Source: Rhabdornis inornatus (lineage: Eukaryota > Chordata > Aves > Passeriformes > Rhabdornithidae). Taken from it: a DNA stretch of 64,000 bases. The notes beneath the pieces are model-generated. The model did no database searches, was not told where the DNA came from, and was given only the letters and a program-made list of their open reading frames with translations. The stretch spans positions 388,420 through 452,419 of the forward strand of contig VWZS01004479.1 in the NCBI GenBank assembly GCA_013397075.1, given 5' to 3'. The position numbers and the translations under genes are program-made. This document shows, piece by piece, positions 11,901 to 24,480 of this stretch (its first letter is position 1; each line of letters begins with the position of its first letter).

Positions 11901-14788
11901 CTAAAAGGATGGATTTATTTCAAGTACTTTTTTTCTTTAACCACATTTCTGTGAAAATGAGTAAGATTTTCAGATATGCCAAATGTGTTTCTAGCTATCC
12001 TTTAGTCAGAAAATGGTAGAAAATATTCATCTATGTTGCTTTGAGCTGAGAGTTAGGCTGAGGAACTTTTGAGAATGCCACACCTGGTGCCTATCTCAAA
12101 ATACATTTTAAAAATATCTAATGAGAAAATCAAGTATGAAATTTGCAAATCAAAAGCTGCGTGATCCTGGCAAGTGGTTTAATTTGCTAGATTTATGGTT
12201 GCCACAAATCAACAAAAAAACCCATATCCTTTCTTAGATTAAATAAAATAGTTTTCTATGCGAGTAGCAATTAATTAGTTGCAATTTATTTTAATACAAG
12301 GCTGTATTAGGGCTTATTTGCCAGATTGAACTTTGCATGTGTTCTGGTGCGTTTAGTCATGGTTAGAGGTTGTGAGTTTTGAACTTAGTCTCTTCACTAT
12401 TACTAATCAGTATCTGCACTGTGAATTTTGCAGGTTTTTAAATATTCTGACTTAGCTGGGAAACATGAACACCTACTGGCAAAGATGATACAAAATACAA
12501 TTAATTATCTGGCCTTGGTTGTAGCCTTTCCTCGTTTTTATTTATTGTATGCTTCTTACAGTAAAGCTCCTAAAAATGGAACAGATTCTGCTAGGTTTCC
12601 AACTGCTTTTCCAACTTCTATACTTTGTGTCAGGTAAATCCGAGGTAACTGGCAGTTCAAGAAAAATCCCATTCATCCTTTACTTCAAGCCTTCAAAGAC
12701 CTAAAATGTTCTCCTTACTCTTCTTATTGCAGCCAGTGATGATTTGATGGTAAGAAGTTGCATTTGAAGGTAATCTTAAATACTGGGTAGCATGGGAAGA
12801 GTAGGATGGCTTTCCACCTTCCTTTGGCCATATGCGCCTTTCCTTATACTGCACTGCTGCTACTAAGGCAAGGTTTATACAAGCTCACTGATGAATAAAG
12901 CAACTTTTCTTCCTTAGTGAGTTAGTTTTGCACCAAATTATCTCACTACAGCTGCCCTGCAGCTAGATTGTGTGATTGCTAGATCCAGCAAAAAGAAGCC
13001 CTTTGCATACAGGAGAACAGGGGTTGTCCTAAACAGTATCATACCACTATTACTTGGATTTAGTGCATCTTTTTTCTTCAGGAGAAAAAAAATAACTTGA
13101 GTATCTCTAGATTCCTTCCAAAAATGAGGTCTACAGATACTTTTCTTGACTGCATATAGTTTCACTTAGCTTAGGAACATGCACTTAGCTTTTTCAAAAT
13201 CATTTGATGCAAATGGACTAAGCTCAGACTTTATTAGAAAGTCTTTTTCACTGCAAAATTTTAAGACTTTTTTTTTCTTTTGTAACTGAGCCTTAGAGCA
13301 CAATGAAGTGTACCTATTGCTAAATCTAATTATAATGTGTAAAAATAGCTACAGTAAACAAAGTAGCTTAAACATGTAGAAGGAAATATAATAAATTTAT
13401 TGTGTGAACACAGAGTAATTTAAGAAGGTTTAGACTTTACAGAATGTCCTGAAATACCTTATTTCAGACAATGGTTCAAAAATGCCTTTTGGTTTACACT
13501 TCTAGTTATATATGCTTAATATGTCTTCATCTGTATTCTGCAATGCTTTCCACATTTCTGAAACTTAACACCTTGGTTTATTTTTTTTTCCCTGCTGACA
13601 TACTTTTCTCTGTCTGAAAACCATTGGAAAACCATTCTTCTTGGGTTTCCAACATCAAAATTTTCAAACTAAGATTCTTGAATACTGTTTTCCAGATTGC
13701 TATGCACAAAAGCTACCAATGTGAAAAAAAAAATTCTGCCTTCTAAAAGGAATAGGAGGGAATAGTATATTGCTATTGTATGTTCTCTTTCTCATCTTGT
13801 TCAGAAAAGAAGTGCTTTTGCAACATGTATTTTAACTTTCAGCAACTAAAGATCATATTTTAATTTTAATATCATCATAATTTCTAAATAAGCTGCCTTC
13901 ATAAGAAGGTACATTTTGAGACTTGTTGAAGGTTCTAGCATGGTAAATAGTGCTCTTTCAAAATTTATGTCCAGTAAGAAGTCCTCATCATGTTTTATGT
14001 TTTGTTGCCAGTATGTATGCTTTGATAGAGGTTTAGATATTACAAGTCACTTTTGGAAATGCTTAGGTTTTCCCCCTTCAAATTTACATGATATTGAATT
14101 GGTCAGCAATTAATGGTATGTAATTAATTGTTCCAAAATGCTAAATTTTGCTTTATTTTGCTTTAAATTTTAAAAATCTCTGAGGCAGAATGTAACTTAG
14201 ATTTTTATTCATGTCTCTTTTTAAAGTAACTTTCAAAAGTATGTCTCATAGAATGATTTCAAAATACGTAAATGAAAATCATTACAGTTTGATGTGATTC
14301 CAATAGTACTTGCAACATTTAGCTTTAAAATGTCTATTTATGTTGTGGTTGCTGTTCGGCTGAACTTGCTTTTCAGTATGTAACATTAATTTCACTACAG
14401 TAATTGGCTGCCTCTGACTGAATATGTTATATGGAAATGGAATAATGTCAGTAGAGCCACTAATGTTTTTGTTAGTATTCTTGTTGGTAGGGGCTGTGTA
14501 CATTGTACACAAAATATGTGCAACAGTTAACAACACACCATCTTTTAAGATAATGTCTGTCCTTAAATATGCAAGAATCTGTTAGTTTTAGTTCATTTCA
14601 TTTAAGGGTTGTCTGTCTTAAGAAATATGGTGTTCTAATTAGATTTTTTTTTCCTCTCTGATGACTTTAAAAATTAAAATGGAGTTGCTCTTGTATCTTC
14701 GTGTAAGCAAGGCTTACAATTCTTTGTAATTCTTTGTATAGGATCAAGGTTTTGGAGGGTCAAATTTGTATGTTTGAGAATAATGTAA

Positions 14789-14835
14789 TTTTCCTTCTTT
14801 CTTCTTTTTTCTTTTTTCTTCTTCCTTCTTTTTTT
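14789..14835. repeat. Polypyrimidine tract
   Basis: About 47 bases of pure T/C built from TTC, TTTC and CTTC units. No good AG acceptor with an in-phase exon follows, so it is treated as low-complexity DNA. Confidence 0.65.
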
Positions 14836-16516
14836 AAATTTACACTGTGGTGTTACTCACCTGTCTCCTCTATTTTCCCCCCAGTGAAAATTCCTTCTTT
14901 GAAAATTCCCTATAAAGGGCCATCCTGTTTCAGAATAGCCACCCTCACTCACTCCTTGCAGTAGGACTGAGGCCACAGGGTTCCTGTCCTTGTTTACTTG
15001 TTAGCTTGCATCTACATGGCATGGGCAAGTAGGGATGGCACTGGAGAGGAAACCAGTTGGCAATGGCATCTCCATATGCATGGTATGTGCAGTTCATGGC
15101 AGTATTTCAGACCTAGTTCGAATTTCACCCAGTGGTTTGAAATCCAGGTATTTCTTTCAGCACATCAGGTGTGGTCTTGGAGTGCTTCTTCTAATATTGT
15201 TTCACCTTCAAAGAATCCAGTTGAGGATCTCAAGTTGCTCTGCAATAGAAGCTGGAGCAAGATAAGCTGGAACAATTGAGAGGCTGCTTTCAGAACTGTA
15301 TCTGTGTCTTAAACTAAAATATATCATTCCTTGCTTTTTTCAAAGCACTGGGTATCACTGTTTTCAAGGGTAGCTTAGCCTCACTCCATTCTACTGAGAG
15401 CCATCTGAAAGCAGTAGGAGGTTTTTTTAAGCCTCAAATGTATATAAAGCAGTAGGAGCTGATGGCTGTTTGATAGATCAGATTAGCACGTTAACAGATA
15501 AAAAATTTGAAAGGAAAATCATATTTTATATGTCCTGCATATATACAGGAATAATACCATAAAAGAGAGAAATACTGGTATGTGCTGGTTGTGCTGAACA
15601 TTAGAAGAGGGAAGGAGGGCTGTGTGAGAGGGGGGAGCTAGAAGAAAGGACTACCTACACTACATTCACTGTTTGTGTTTTCAGAGTACGATAGTGTCAT
15701 CAGGCTGTGCTCTTAAGTCTCCCCCTCTCTGAAAAAGAAATTCGAGTAAATTATACTAAGAGAACAAATTAATGCTGGTACTGTGCATTTCCACCTCCAT
15801 TAGTAATACCACATAGAAATAAAAATTTGGGATTTTGGGATCTTAGAACAGGAGAAATATAGCATCTTAAAAACAAAAAATAAAGCAACTTCTCCTCTGT
15901 TTTCCTGTTGTTTTGAGCAAAATTACACAGAAACATTGTAACAATGGTTAATGCTCCAAGAAACTCTTAAATTGTATTTTAGGAGTGCCTTTTATAGATG
16001 AAAAGAAGTGGTGGGGGAATGTTCTAGCACTCGGTGTTGGGATCATCTGGATTCCCATTGACTTTCTTTAGAGAAAGAGAAAACCCTTTAATTATTGGTA
16101 ATTTCTTTTTTGTGACATCAGTGACTTACAAAGCAGAAGTATTATGTGTTTAAATGGTACTTTTCAAAATACAAATTTTCATTAATACCTGTACAAGATT
16201 GCTAATTTAGATTATAATAGCTAATAGAGTATTCTGTCGATATGTTTGTGGGGTTTTTTTCCTTAAGCATTGCTGTCTTGTTCAAAAGATACAGGAAGTC
16301 TATGTCAAAGTAATGGTTAAAATTCTGCAGTGTCTGGCTCTAAGCCCTGTCCTCCACTAGACTTTGCTGCCATGAAGCATGTTTGTATTTTTTTGTGTCT
16401 AAAAAGAAAAATAACACTTTATTTTTAATTTTAAAAATGTTTAAAAGTGTCACTTTGATGTAATGTGTTCCCACCTATTAAAATGTTCTGCATTTTAACT
16501 AGACATTTTATTCCAG

Positions 16517-16597
16517 CAATCCATCAAAAACTGGAAGCGGATGGAACGGAAAAAGTAGAAGGATCCATGACGCAAAAACTGGAGAATGTACTGAACA
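16517..16597 (+). CDS. EXOC2: EXOC2 exon 3 of window (SEC5 about residues 221-248)
   Basis: The 81-bp exon completes the split Ala and reads [20 protein letters not shown], then LENVLN, ending with one base of a split Arg codon. The acceptor is TTCCAG at 16511-16516 and the donor is ACA|GTAAGT. The sequence appears identical to human SEC5 as I remember it. It is part of the conserved Sec5 homology region and is predicted helical. Confidence 0.96.
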
Positions 16598-19500
16598 GTA
16601 AGTTTTGTCCTTCCAGCAGCAACTATTTATGGACTTTGGACTTTCTAACATGCTTTAATATTTTCCTAATATTTCCTATTGTAGAAAGTAGAAGACAGTC
16701 TCTTGTCCCTTCCCTGTTTGGTGATGGTGGTTCCAGGGTGTGATAACGCATCTTTTGAAATAAGTAGCAGCAGTTACCAAAACTTGTGGCAGTGTTTGTG
16801 ATAAAAAAGATCAAAGGAAAGATGTTCTAAACTGTTTACTTTAGATTAATTTTGGTGGCATTGCAATTTTGATTGGATGAGGAAAATAGAGAATTATATG
16901 GATAGACAAAACTGTAGAAGGATTAGCTGAGCTAAAATACTAGGATGGTAAGACATTCAAGTAAAGGCAGAAAAAAACCCAATTATAAGATGTTTGCAGT
17001 AACAAGGTCTATTGACAGGATCTTTTTCACTTAATGTGCTGGCATTTAGACTATTTGGCATGATCATTCTTTCTAGAAACCTTAAAAAGCTGTCAGTACT
17101 TTCAGTACTTTTTTTCTCTTTCTCTGTATTAGCTGTAAGGTTGCATTGAGAGAGATGGCTTGAATTTGCTGCAGTTCCGTATGTGTTTCATCAGATCAAA
17201 AAAGTTTCTTTTCTTTTCTTTTTTTTTTCTTTTTTTTTGTAAATTCTGGGACTTCTGCCAAGATAATTTTACTTTGTTTCATTGTGATTTTTTTCACAGA
17301 GGAAGGGATGTTTCCCTTAGTGCTGTATCAATAAGCAGGAATGACATGCAGATAGCTGACTCAGTGTTGGAAAGTCTGAGTGTGTTTTACGAAATCAAGA
17401 AAGTGACATGGAAGTTCACTGTTTTTCTTCTCTTGTATGAAGAAAGCAGTGACTGTATGTGTGTTTGTGTGGGGAGCACAAAGAAAGCAGGGGGTTTTGT
17501 GAACAGCTCTAGCCCTTTTCAGTAGGGATTCCTTGATGCTCACAATAAAGGTGTAGTTTGAACATTGTTATTCCCTCATCTTAATGCCTGAAATGAAAAA
17601 AAAAACTGCCAAAAAATTTAAAATCACCAAAAAACACCACATAAAATCTCACACCTCTATATAAAGACTGTAGCAGTTGTCTACGTGTGCAGAATATTTG
17701 GTACATCTAGGTAGGAGAAAAAGAAGCGTTTGCTGAAATTTTCCAGTGTAATCCTCAGTGCTTTGTATTTAGGCCATGTCATGCACCAAGCACAGATTCC
17801 TTGGAGAACACTTTCCCTTGTACTAAATAGTGTGACAGATTTTAAATAAAAAAGCAAAAATTTAGGTCTGTGATGCTTCCTTATATACACTAATATAAGA
17901 CAAATTTACCTATAATATATAATTACTGTTTCATTTGATAAATGGTGGCTGAAGTTCATATGTAGACAATGCAAACTGTCTTTTTCAAGCTGGGTCTGTA
18001 GAGGAACTTGTGCCAGACACTTCAGAGTGGTTTGAAGTTTGGCTCTGCTATGAAAAGAATTGGCTGCTTTTCCTCACGATACTTTGCAAGTCATGATGGG
18101 TGGGAGGCAGGGACGTAGGAATACATGGATTTAAAAAGAGTAAATAATATTATGCAAAGTAGTTTAGGATCAAAGCTTTGTTTCTTGTCTGACCATTGAA
18201 AAGCTTCCATAAGCCATGAGTAGCAGGGACTGCTTTCAAAAATTACATTAATTCCTTAGTTGAATTGTGCATTTTATGGACTGTAGGTGCATGTTTTGAG
18301 AGACAACTGCTGTTGTGTGAGCTTGGTTACAAATCCTTAACAATGAGCATGTTTTCCACAGCATCTGAATATATGTAAAGAGGGTTCCAAGTTCTTGAAT
18401 TGAAATGACATGGGATAGTAAAAGAGCAATTTGGGTTTTTAGCTGGAATTATAGATGTTTGGAATTTTTCCTCAATTTAATTGCTAAACAAGCTGTTAAA
18501 TTTATATTATTAGAAACATGCAGTGTCTTATAATTAATTTGATGAAGAATTGTATATTAAAGGAGGTAAATCAAATTCCTATATGTAGTGTTTTTCTCAG
18601 GCTCTAAGACAGACAGCTGTTAAATAACTAGAGATTTATTTTGAAGTAAAAAAATTCACACACTGTCAATGAATCATCCATTTTCAAATCATAGTCAATA
18701 TAAGAACTGAAACTTTATCCATTGATGGTTCATCAGTAATCAAGAGAGAAAGATTGTTATTGTAGAAAGGATTTGGAGGGATGAGGAGGGAAGAAATGTT
18801 GTTTTAATTCTAAAAAGATAGACCTGTTATGCATGAAGTATTGAATTACATTAATACATTAATAAGTAATTTGATATATTTCAATAAGTATTTGATATAC
18901 TCCAATTTCTTATAAAGCAGAAAAAGTACCCCTAAAAAAGAAAAGTAGAATCATTTCCCTGAATTGAGGATTTCATAAAGAGATTAACATAGAAATTACT
19001 TTTGTCTTCCTGCAGTTGTCAATTACCTTTTAAAAAAGGTTTGCATTGAATCAAGAAAAAAAACAACTTTGTGAATATAGCTTCGATTCCCAGGTAGAGC
19101 ACATTGCTCCTGTGCTGTTAAAAGAATGGACAAGAAACATATGAATTCAAGCAAACAAAATTCTACTTACTAGAAGGATTTATAAAACAATCATTTTTTA
19201 TAACCTTGAGAAAAATCATACTTTACCAGTGATCTGTATTTAAATGTCCAGCTAACTGTTTTCATTGTGCATTTCTCCTTAATGGATTAAAGTATTCTAT
19301 GCTGAATACTATGTGGTGGAAATAGATGTCCTGACAAAACTTTTTTACATCAAGGCTTCAAAATTTCAACAAAGTTTAAACATTATTTAGATATAACAAT
19401 TATTTTACAAAGACTACTTTTAACATGAGCAGGCCACCCACAGTGTTGACTAGAGAAAATGGCATGCAAGCCACCCAGTGAGACTGATGTAATTTTTTTC

Positions 19501-20456
19501 ATCTTTGCTTAAAGTATAGTCACTAGACCAGATAATGTAGAAACTTCTACACGCAATGATCAAAAAGGCTAAAGCAGTTCCACTTTTTTTTTTGTTAATT
19601 AAAAGTAAGTCATAAGTTGAAAAATGCAAATATTCATATGCAGTGTAAGTTTTCTCTACTACAAATGAAAATTTATTATTCTATCTTAGGAAACAGTCTT
19701 TATTGGAAAATAGAATGCTTTTTAGTTTGGATAGAAAAAGTTTTAGGATGACATTTAATGTATTTATTGAAGAGTATTCGTAGATAGTATAGAGACTTTA
19801 ATATATGAAATTGTTGGTCGAGGCTTCATCCTGTGTGTGATTAAGCCAGTAAGAGTTTTAATGCAATGTGAAGACAATTTGTATTCATTCTGTTAGTGAC
19901 CAGCTAGTTAGACTTTTTTAGTCATGACGCTGTCTTTGTCTTAACCATTGGTACTTTTAAGTGGTTCAAATATTGTTAAAAATTTTTAAGACTTGACTTG
20001 AAAACGTAGAAAAATTGTTTGCAAAACCCAATGATAACTTTAGAAGCTCTGACATTAATTAACAGAATGAAATTATACTTTTTCAAAAAATAAAACTTTC
20101 TATGACTTTTTCTATATCCTGAGATGCATAGTTTGGTTGTAAAATGTACATCTGGAGCCAAAGCAAACTATAAAATATCTGCAGAAAAGCTAAGCTATTT
20201 GAAATAGGAAAGAGTGATTGTTTTTAATCTCACAGGGGTCTTACCACATTAAAATGCTAAGGGGTTCACTTTGAAATACAATTTCAGCAGTTGTAAAACG
20301 TTAAACACAGTTGAACAAAAAAAAAAAAGAAAATCAGCAATAATTGCTCATTTGCTCTAAAAAAACCTTAAATAACTCATTAAAATGAAGAAAATCTGTT
20401 TGTGATTTCAACTGATTGCTTAACACTTTTTCTTACTGTCACCCTTTTTGAAATAG
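16598..20456 (+). other. EXOC2: EXOC2 intron 3 (3,859 bp)
   Basis: Contains a T/C-rich tract at 17205-17238, a short A/C-rich patch near 17600-17660 and an imperfect tandem pair at 18861-18904. An A-rich run lies near 20319-20335. No other gene or recognisable transposon. Confidence 0.9.
18861..18904. repeat. Imperfect tandem duplication, units of about 22 bp
   Basis: Two adjacent units both begin AATAAGTA and continue with TTTGATATA-like sequence. They differ by a few substitutions and a 1-bp length change. Confidence 0.5.
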
Positions 20457-20602
20457 GAGCCAGTAACACAGCAGATACCTTATTTCAAGAAGTGCTGGGT
20501 CGCAAGGACAAAGCCGATTCAACGAGAAATGCACTTAATGTTCTTCAGCGCTTTAAATTTCTTTTCAATCTTCCCTTAAATATTGAAAGAAATATCCAGA
20601 AG
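20457..20602 (+). CDS. EXOC2: EXOC2 exon 4 of window (SEC5 about residues 248-296)
   Basis: The 146-bp exon completes the split Arg and reads [20 protein letters not shown], then [20 protein letters not shown] and NIERNIQK. It ends in phase 0 at AAG|GTATAA. The acceptor is AAATAG at 20451-20456. No difference from human SEC5 is apparent from memory. This is the heart of the Sec5 homology region, so strong constraint fits its role in exocyst core assembly. Confidence 0.96.
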
Positions 20603-20699
20603 GTATAATACTTTAAAAATAATTTTCTATTTGCTTAAAGTAGCCTTTTGACATGAGTCTTTTTCTTGACAAATATGAATGCTTGGTTTTGTTTTTAAG
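20603..20699 (+). other. EXOC2: EXOC2 intron 4 (97 bp, shortest in window)
   Basis: A GT-AG intron of only 97 bp between phase-0 exons, with a T-rich end (GTTTTTAAG). It contains an in-frame stop soon after the donor, so retention would truncate the protein. Confidence 0.93.
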
Positions 20700-20781
20700 G
20701 GCGATTATGATGTGGTTATTAATGACTACGAAAAAGCCAAGTCCCTCTTCGGAAAGACAGAGGTTCAAGTGTTCAAAAAAT
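20700..20781 (+). CDS. EXOC2: EXOC2 exon 5 of window (SEC5 about residues 297-324)
   Basis: The 82-bp exon reads [20 protein letters not shown], then EVQVFKK, ending with one base of a split Tyr codon before GTAAGA. The acceptor is TTTTTAAG. The 27 complete residues match human SEC5 as remembered. It is part of the Sec5 homology region, separated from the previous exon by only 97 bp. Confidence 0.96.
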
Positions 20782-21280
20782 GTAAGATACAGGTTCTGTT
20801 ATTTAATGGTTTCGGATTTTTTTTTACTTAAAGGCTAAAAAGCACATAGGAGACCAAAGATTTATGTGGTTTTGATACAGATTTTCATCCATACAAATTA
20901 TGGATTTATAGGAGCCAATTACTCTAGGCAATATTTCTGGCAAGTTTTCTGAGTGAGGTATATACTACAAAATATGAAATCACAGCCAATTTTATTTGTT
21001 TATTTATGCTTGGTATTACTGGACATAAAAAAAGATTACAGTAATTAAAATGTGACTTTGAGTATCTTTCTCACATATTGTTGGAAAGACTTGAAAGTCT
21101 AATTCTGTGGTTTTGTAAAACTGTCGTGTGATATTTTTAGATGTGGCTTGTTATAAAATGATTTATATTGATTTCCACAATAACTCCAGAAGCGTCTGTT
21201 ACCCTAGGAAAAGAGCATAATTTTCAGTTCATGACTCTGCTTAAGGGCACATTGTATTTATTCCTGCTCCCTATTCCTAG
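20782..21280 (+). other. EXOC2: EXOC2 intron 5 (499 bp)
   Basis: GT-AG intron ending in CTATTCCTAG. AT-rich; nothing else seen. Confidence 0.93.
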
Positions 21281-21383
21281 ATTATGCTGAAGTTGAAACC
21301 AGAATTGAAGCTTTACGAGAACTTTTGTTGGATAAGCTGCTTGAAACTCCATCAACATTGCATGATCAGAAACGTTATATAAG
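21281..21383 (+). CDS. EXOC2: EXOC2 exon 6 of window (SEC5 about residues 324-358)
   Basis: The 103-bp exon completes the split Tyr and reads [20 protein letters not shown], then [13 protein letters not shown], ending with AG of a split Arg codon before GTAACC. It matches human SEC5 as I recall it. The amphipathic, Leu-rich helix fits the exocyst helical rod. Its open phase (AG|) matters for the candidate alternative exon in the next intron. Confidence 0.96.
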
Positions 21384-22540
21384 GTAACCATTTGCCTAGT
21401 GCCTTCATCAGACATATGGTGTTAAATGTGTATTTAAATGTTTCCTAAATAGGGTAGAGACTAGTTTTACTATGGTTTAAATACTGATTTTAAGGCTGTG
21501 AGTATTTTGAGACTTTATGATTATATAAATAATGGTGATGGAATGGTACTAGATTGTTTATTGAAGGACTGAAAAACAGTTCTTGCATGAGAGCAATTTA
21601 TGCAGCATAATTGAGATTTGAATTTAATTCTTTAAATCTTTAAGGGATGTTGAGATTTTGTTGCTTTCTCTAAACCAAAATATTGCAAGCTGTGTTTGAA
21701 ATGACCACTCCTAGTTTGCATACCTCAAAATAGATTCCTTATTAACCTGTCTTACACTTCAGCTTGACTTGACATTGAAATGGAATCATCCTGAGTCAGA
21801 TGACAGGGAGGCTTTCATGCATTCTGTTGTTTGAAAGTGGTATCGGCTCTTTTACTGCTCAGGCTAAACAATGAAGTTCCTTCATATTTCATGAAGATGA
21901 AGCAGTTGCCAGTTTTCATTAACATTTACAGATTTTCTGTTTTTCACAAAGCTGATGTCTGCTGTAGGGCTGCTGAGATGAGCTGATGTAGACTTTAACC
22001 TTTCAGTCCTTGGTGCCAAACTTTAGCGTGCTCTGGAACATTTGACAGCTTTATTTAGAAAGCTTTTGAGATTTGGAAGCTACCAGGGCTCCTAGTGTGT
22101 CTTGACAATCTCAGTGTTTTGATCAGTTATCGTAAAAGAAGCAGACCAAAGTGCTGTGTGGGAAACATTTGTAAAATTCAGACACCTGCACGAGGTCTGG
22201 AGTGTTTTGTGTGTGTGCCAGGCACGGTCGCGCAGGCTCAAGTGCGGTGTTGGTGTCTTAGGTCCTTTGCATCGTGTGAGTTTATGACTACAGTGACCTG
22301 TGTGCGTCTATGTAGAGTGCTTCTCGTTCTTCTGGATGCTACATAAATAGTGCCTATTAACAGGAATTGTTTTTTAAGATTAATAGTTCAGCTTTTTCTG
22401 TCTGTGAAGACAGCACTGGCTATTCCTTTCCTCTGTGACACTTGAAAACTTTAAAGAGCAGCTGCTTAACCTAAGCCAGGTCGTAGGACCTTTTCTAAGG
22501 ATTCTTTGAAAGATTCGTAATTGTACATGTGCTTAGTTCT

Positions 22541-22647
22541 GGCTTTTTGTTTGGGTTTTTTTGGTTGGCTGTGTTTTGTTGTTTCTTGCTTGAGTTTTTG
22601 AGGTTGGTTGTTTTGGTTGGTTGTTTTTAAGGTATTTTGGTTTTTAG
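22541..22647. repeat. G/T-rich low-complexity stretch
   Basis: Runs of GGTT, TTTG and TTTTTT dominate about 105 bp, including two GGTTGGTTG-type blocks. Simple low-complexity DNA. Confidence 0.55.
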
Positions 22648-23809
22648 CCCCTTACCTTGAACTGCTGAATCTTTAAAAATACCCCAGCCTATGTTAAAGC
22701 AGACTGTGTTAATGTAACCAAATGTATTCCACATGTAGAAGTATAATAAAGAAGAGCAGGGAGTGGATGAATGTGGAAAAATTTAGTTCTAATGAATCAA
22801 CACAATCCCAGCCTAGGAAATTGTTAAATTAGTTTCATTACTCTAAATATACATGGGTATATTAGTGTAAATTTTCTGAAGGCAAGGTATGAAGTAAATT
22901 TTCTTCAGGGGACTTCAGCAAAAATGAAACTAACAAAATCCAAATTGTAAAGTAGTTTGCATAAACCCTGCTGTTTTTATGAAGTTTTTTCTTCCATGAT
23001 ACACTTGTTTTGTATGTCTCTGAAAATGAAGGCTGACAAAGACCTAAAATACTGTAGTTTTCTCCTTCAGATAGTTAATGTTTATAATTAGGCTTCAATT
23101 CAGATTTTCCTCTCATTGTATTAGGGTATTTGCACTGTTAATTATTTTATACTGTTCAGAAATAGTTTACCATGGCACTTGAGCCAAGCAGATGTATGTA
23201 TTTCAAGACCAGTGGTAATTTTTTTTTCAAATTTTGTGCCTAAGAAAAGACTAAAGTCCTGCATAACACTGAAAAGGACTTGAGCTCATAATTTATAAAC
23301 GTCACCCTGTCAAAATGGTTAGTTATATAATTTTCTCATCCATCCAACCAGTCCTACTTTGACAGTTTATTTTTTGTTCACGTGCTACAGACGTTTGTCA
23401 GAGAAGACAGAATTCATCACGGTCCTAATTAACATTAGGTGTTACTGTAGTAAAACAGCTTTTGTGAGGGAGTAAACATTCCCTGCACTGCTTAAGATAA
23501 TATATCAGTATTGTTCATGTTAAGCATCTTGACTTTTTTAATCTGTCCCAAGTTTCATTAATGCAGAATATAACAGTGTGCATTAAACTGTAGAGCAGCT
23601 ACCACTTTTTGAAAATACTCTTTTGAAAGTACTGTCGTCAAATAGTCTTGAATGCCATACGTGAGACTACACTCCTTTTGTGTTCTCATCGAAATCACAA
23701 CAGCTGGCTTCTAATACTCCTCTCTCTCCCTAAAGACAGACAGTGTTTTGCTTCTGCACGTTAGAAGCCACAATCCTTTTTGCTATCTCTTCGTCCTCTT
23801 TTTTTTCAG

Positions 23810-24290
23810 ACTGTGCGTGGACAAAAAAACACCAGAACAAACAAAATCAAAGACAGCCCAGGAGCTAGATTTACATAAGTTTGTGCAGACATGTGCTAAA
23901 ATTAATGAGCTGGCAGAAATTAATTCCTTCTGTAATTATTTGTTAGGATTACATGATGATACAGTCAATATACAGTAGGAAGAAATATACTATGTTTTAT
24001 GCACTTGAGATGCCGTCACTGGTTCTACTCAAATCTGAATCACTAAACTGCAACCTTGCAGATAAAGAGTTTGGTTTCCTGTATACTTCACTAGAGACAC
24101 CACTGGAAATGCGTATCAATATGATATTAAAGGTTTTTATTTCTGTAAGATTTTTTTGGTGGAATTTTGTCTCACTAATTGAAGAAGGGGGAATGCAAAA
24201 CTTCTGTTTGCAGTAGATGTGAGTGTATCTTAATACCTATTCTTGAATTTTTAAAATTATGGAAAAAAATAAAAAGTATTTCTTAGTACA
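23810..24290 (+). other. Candidate alternative terminal exon of EXOC2 (speculative)
   Basis: A strong acceptor, a long T/C tract followed by CAG, ends at 23809. Read in the phase left by exon 6, the following sequence is open for 55 codons (starting LCVDKKTPEQTKSKTAQELD) to TAG at 23976-23978. An AATAAA hexamer lies at 24268-24273. Used as a last exon it would give a SEC5 ending near residue 413, without most of the rod. I do not recognise the peptide. A 55-codon frame is not rare by chance in an intron, so this is only a candidate. Confidence 0.2.
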
Positions 24291-24361
24291 CCCTTGGTCT
24301 GTTTTAATGAGGCCTTCAGTGTGTTAAGTCAGAACTGTGATTTTTGGACTGGATTTTACAG

Positions 24362-24480
24362 ATATCTTTCTGATCTTCATGCACCTGGGGACCCAGCTTG
24401 GCAGTGCATTGGTGCTCAACATCAGTGGATTCTGCAGCTCATGCACAACTGTAAGGAGAGCTATGTTAAAGAACAAAAAG
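24362..24480 (+). CDS. EXOC2: EXOC2 exon 7 of window (SEC5 about residues 358-398), GC donor
   Basis: The 119-bp exon completes the split Arg and reads [20 protein letters not shown], then [19 protein letters not shown], ending with one base of a split Gly codon. The acceptor is ATTTTACAG. The exon boundary AAAAAG|GCAAGG is a GC donor with otherwise strong consensus. The Gly codon and frame are restored exactly by exon 8. No GT donor nearby would keep the human-like sequence. The end of the Sec5 homology region lies here. Differences from human are mild (Q for K, ESYVKEQ for EGYVKDL). Confidence 0.94.

Larger units (their letters stand above)
4770..16516 (+). other. EXOC2: EXOC2 intron 2 (11,747 bp)
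   Basis: The longest intron here. Contents: two tandem 12-mers AATATTTACRTG at 5123-5146; an A/C-rich low-complexity tract at 6973-7028; an inverted repeat CCCTTACA/TGTAAGGG with a 2-bp spacer at 7144-7161; an 18-bp perfect palindrome at 8981-8998; an inverted repeat with 8-bp arms and a 1-bp centre at 14495-14511; a pyrimidine tract at 14789-14835. No gene seen on either strand. Confidence 0.9.
21384..24361 (+). other. EXOC2: EXOC2 intron 6 (2,978 bp)
   Basis: Contains a region with several CpGs near 22185-22320, a G/T-rich low-complexity stretch at about 22541-22647, and a possible alternative terminal exon at 23810-24290. No transposon recognised. Confidence 0.9.

Noticed and set aside
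14789..14964. Pyrimidine tract followed by an open frame, as a possible extra exon
   Set aside because: No convincing in-phase exon continues from exon 2 (one base of a split Ala), and human SEC5 has no inserted residues here.
16465..16743. 92-codon frame starting upstream of exon 3
   Set aside because: Only 16517-16597 is SEC5. The upstream Met and downstream residues are intron.
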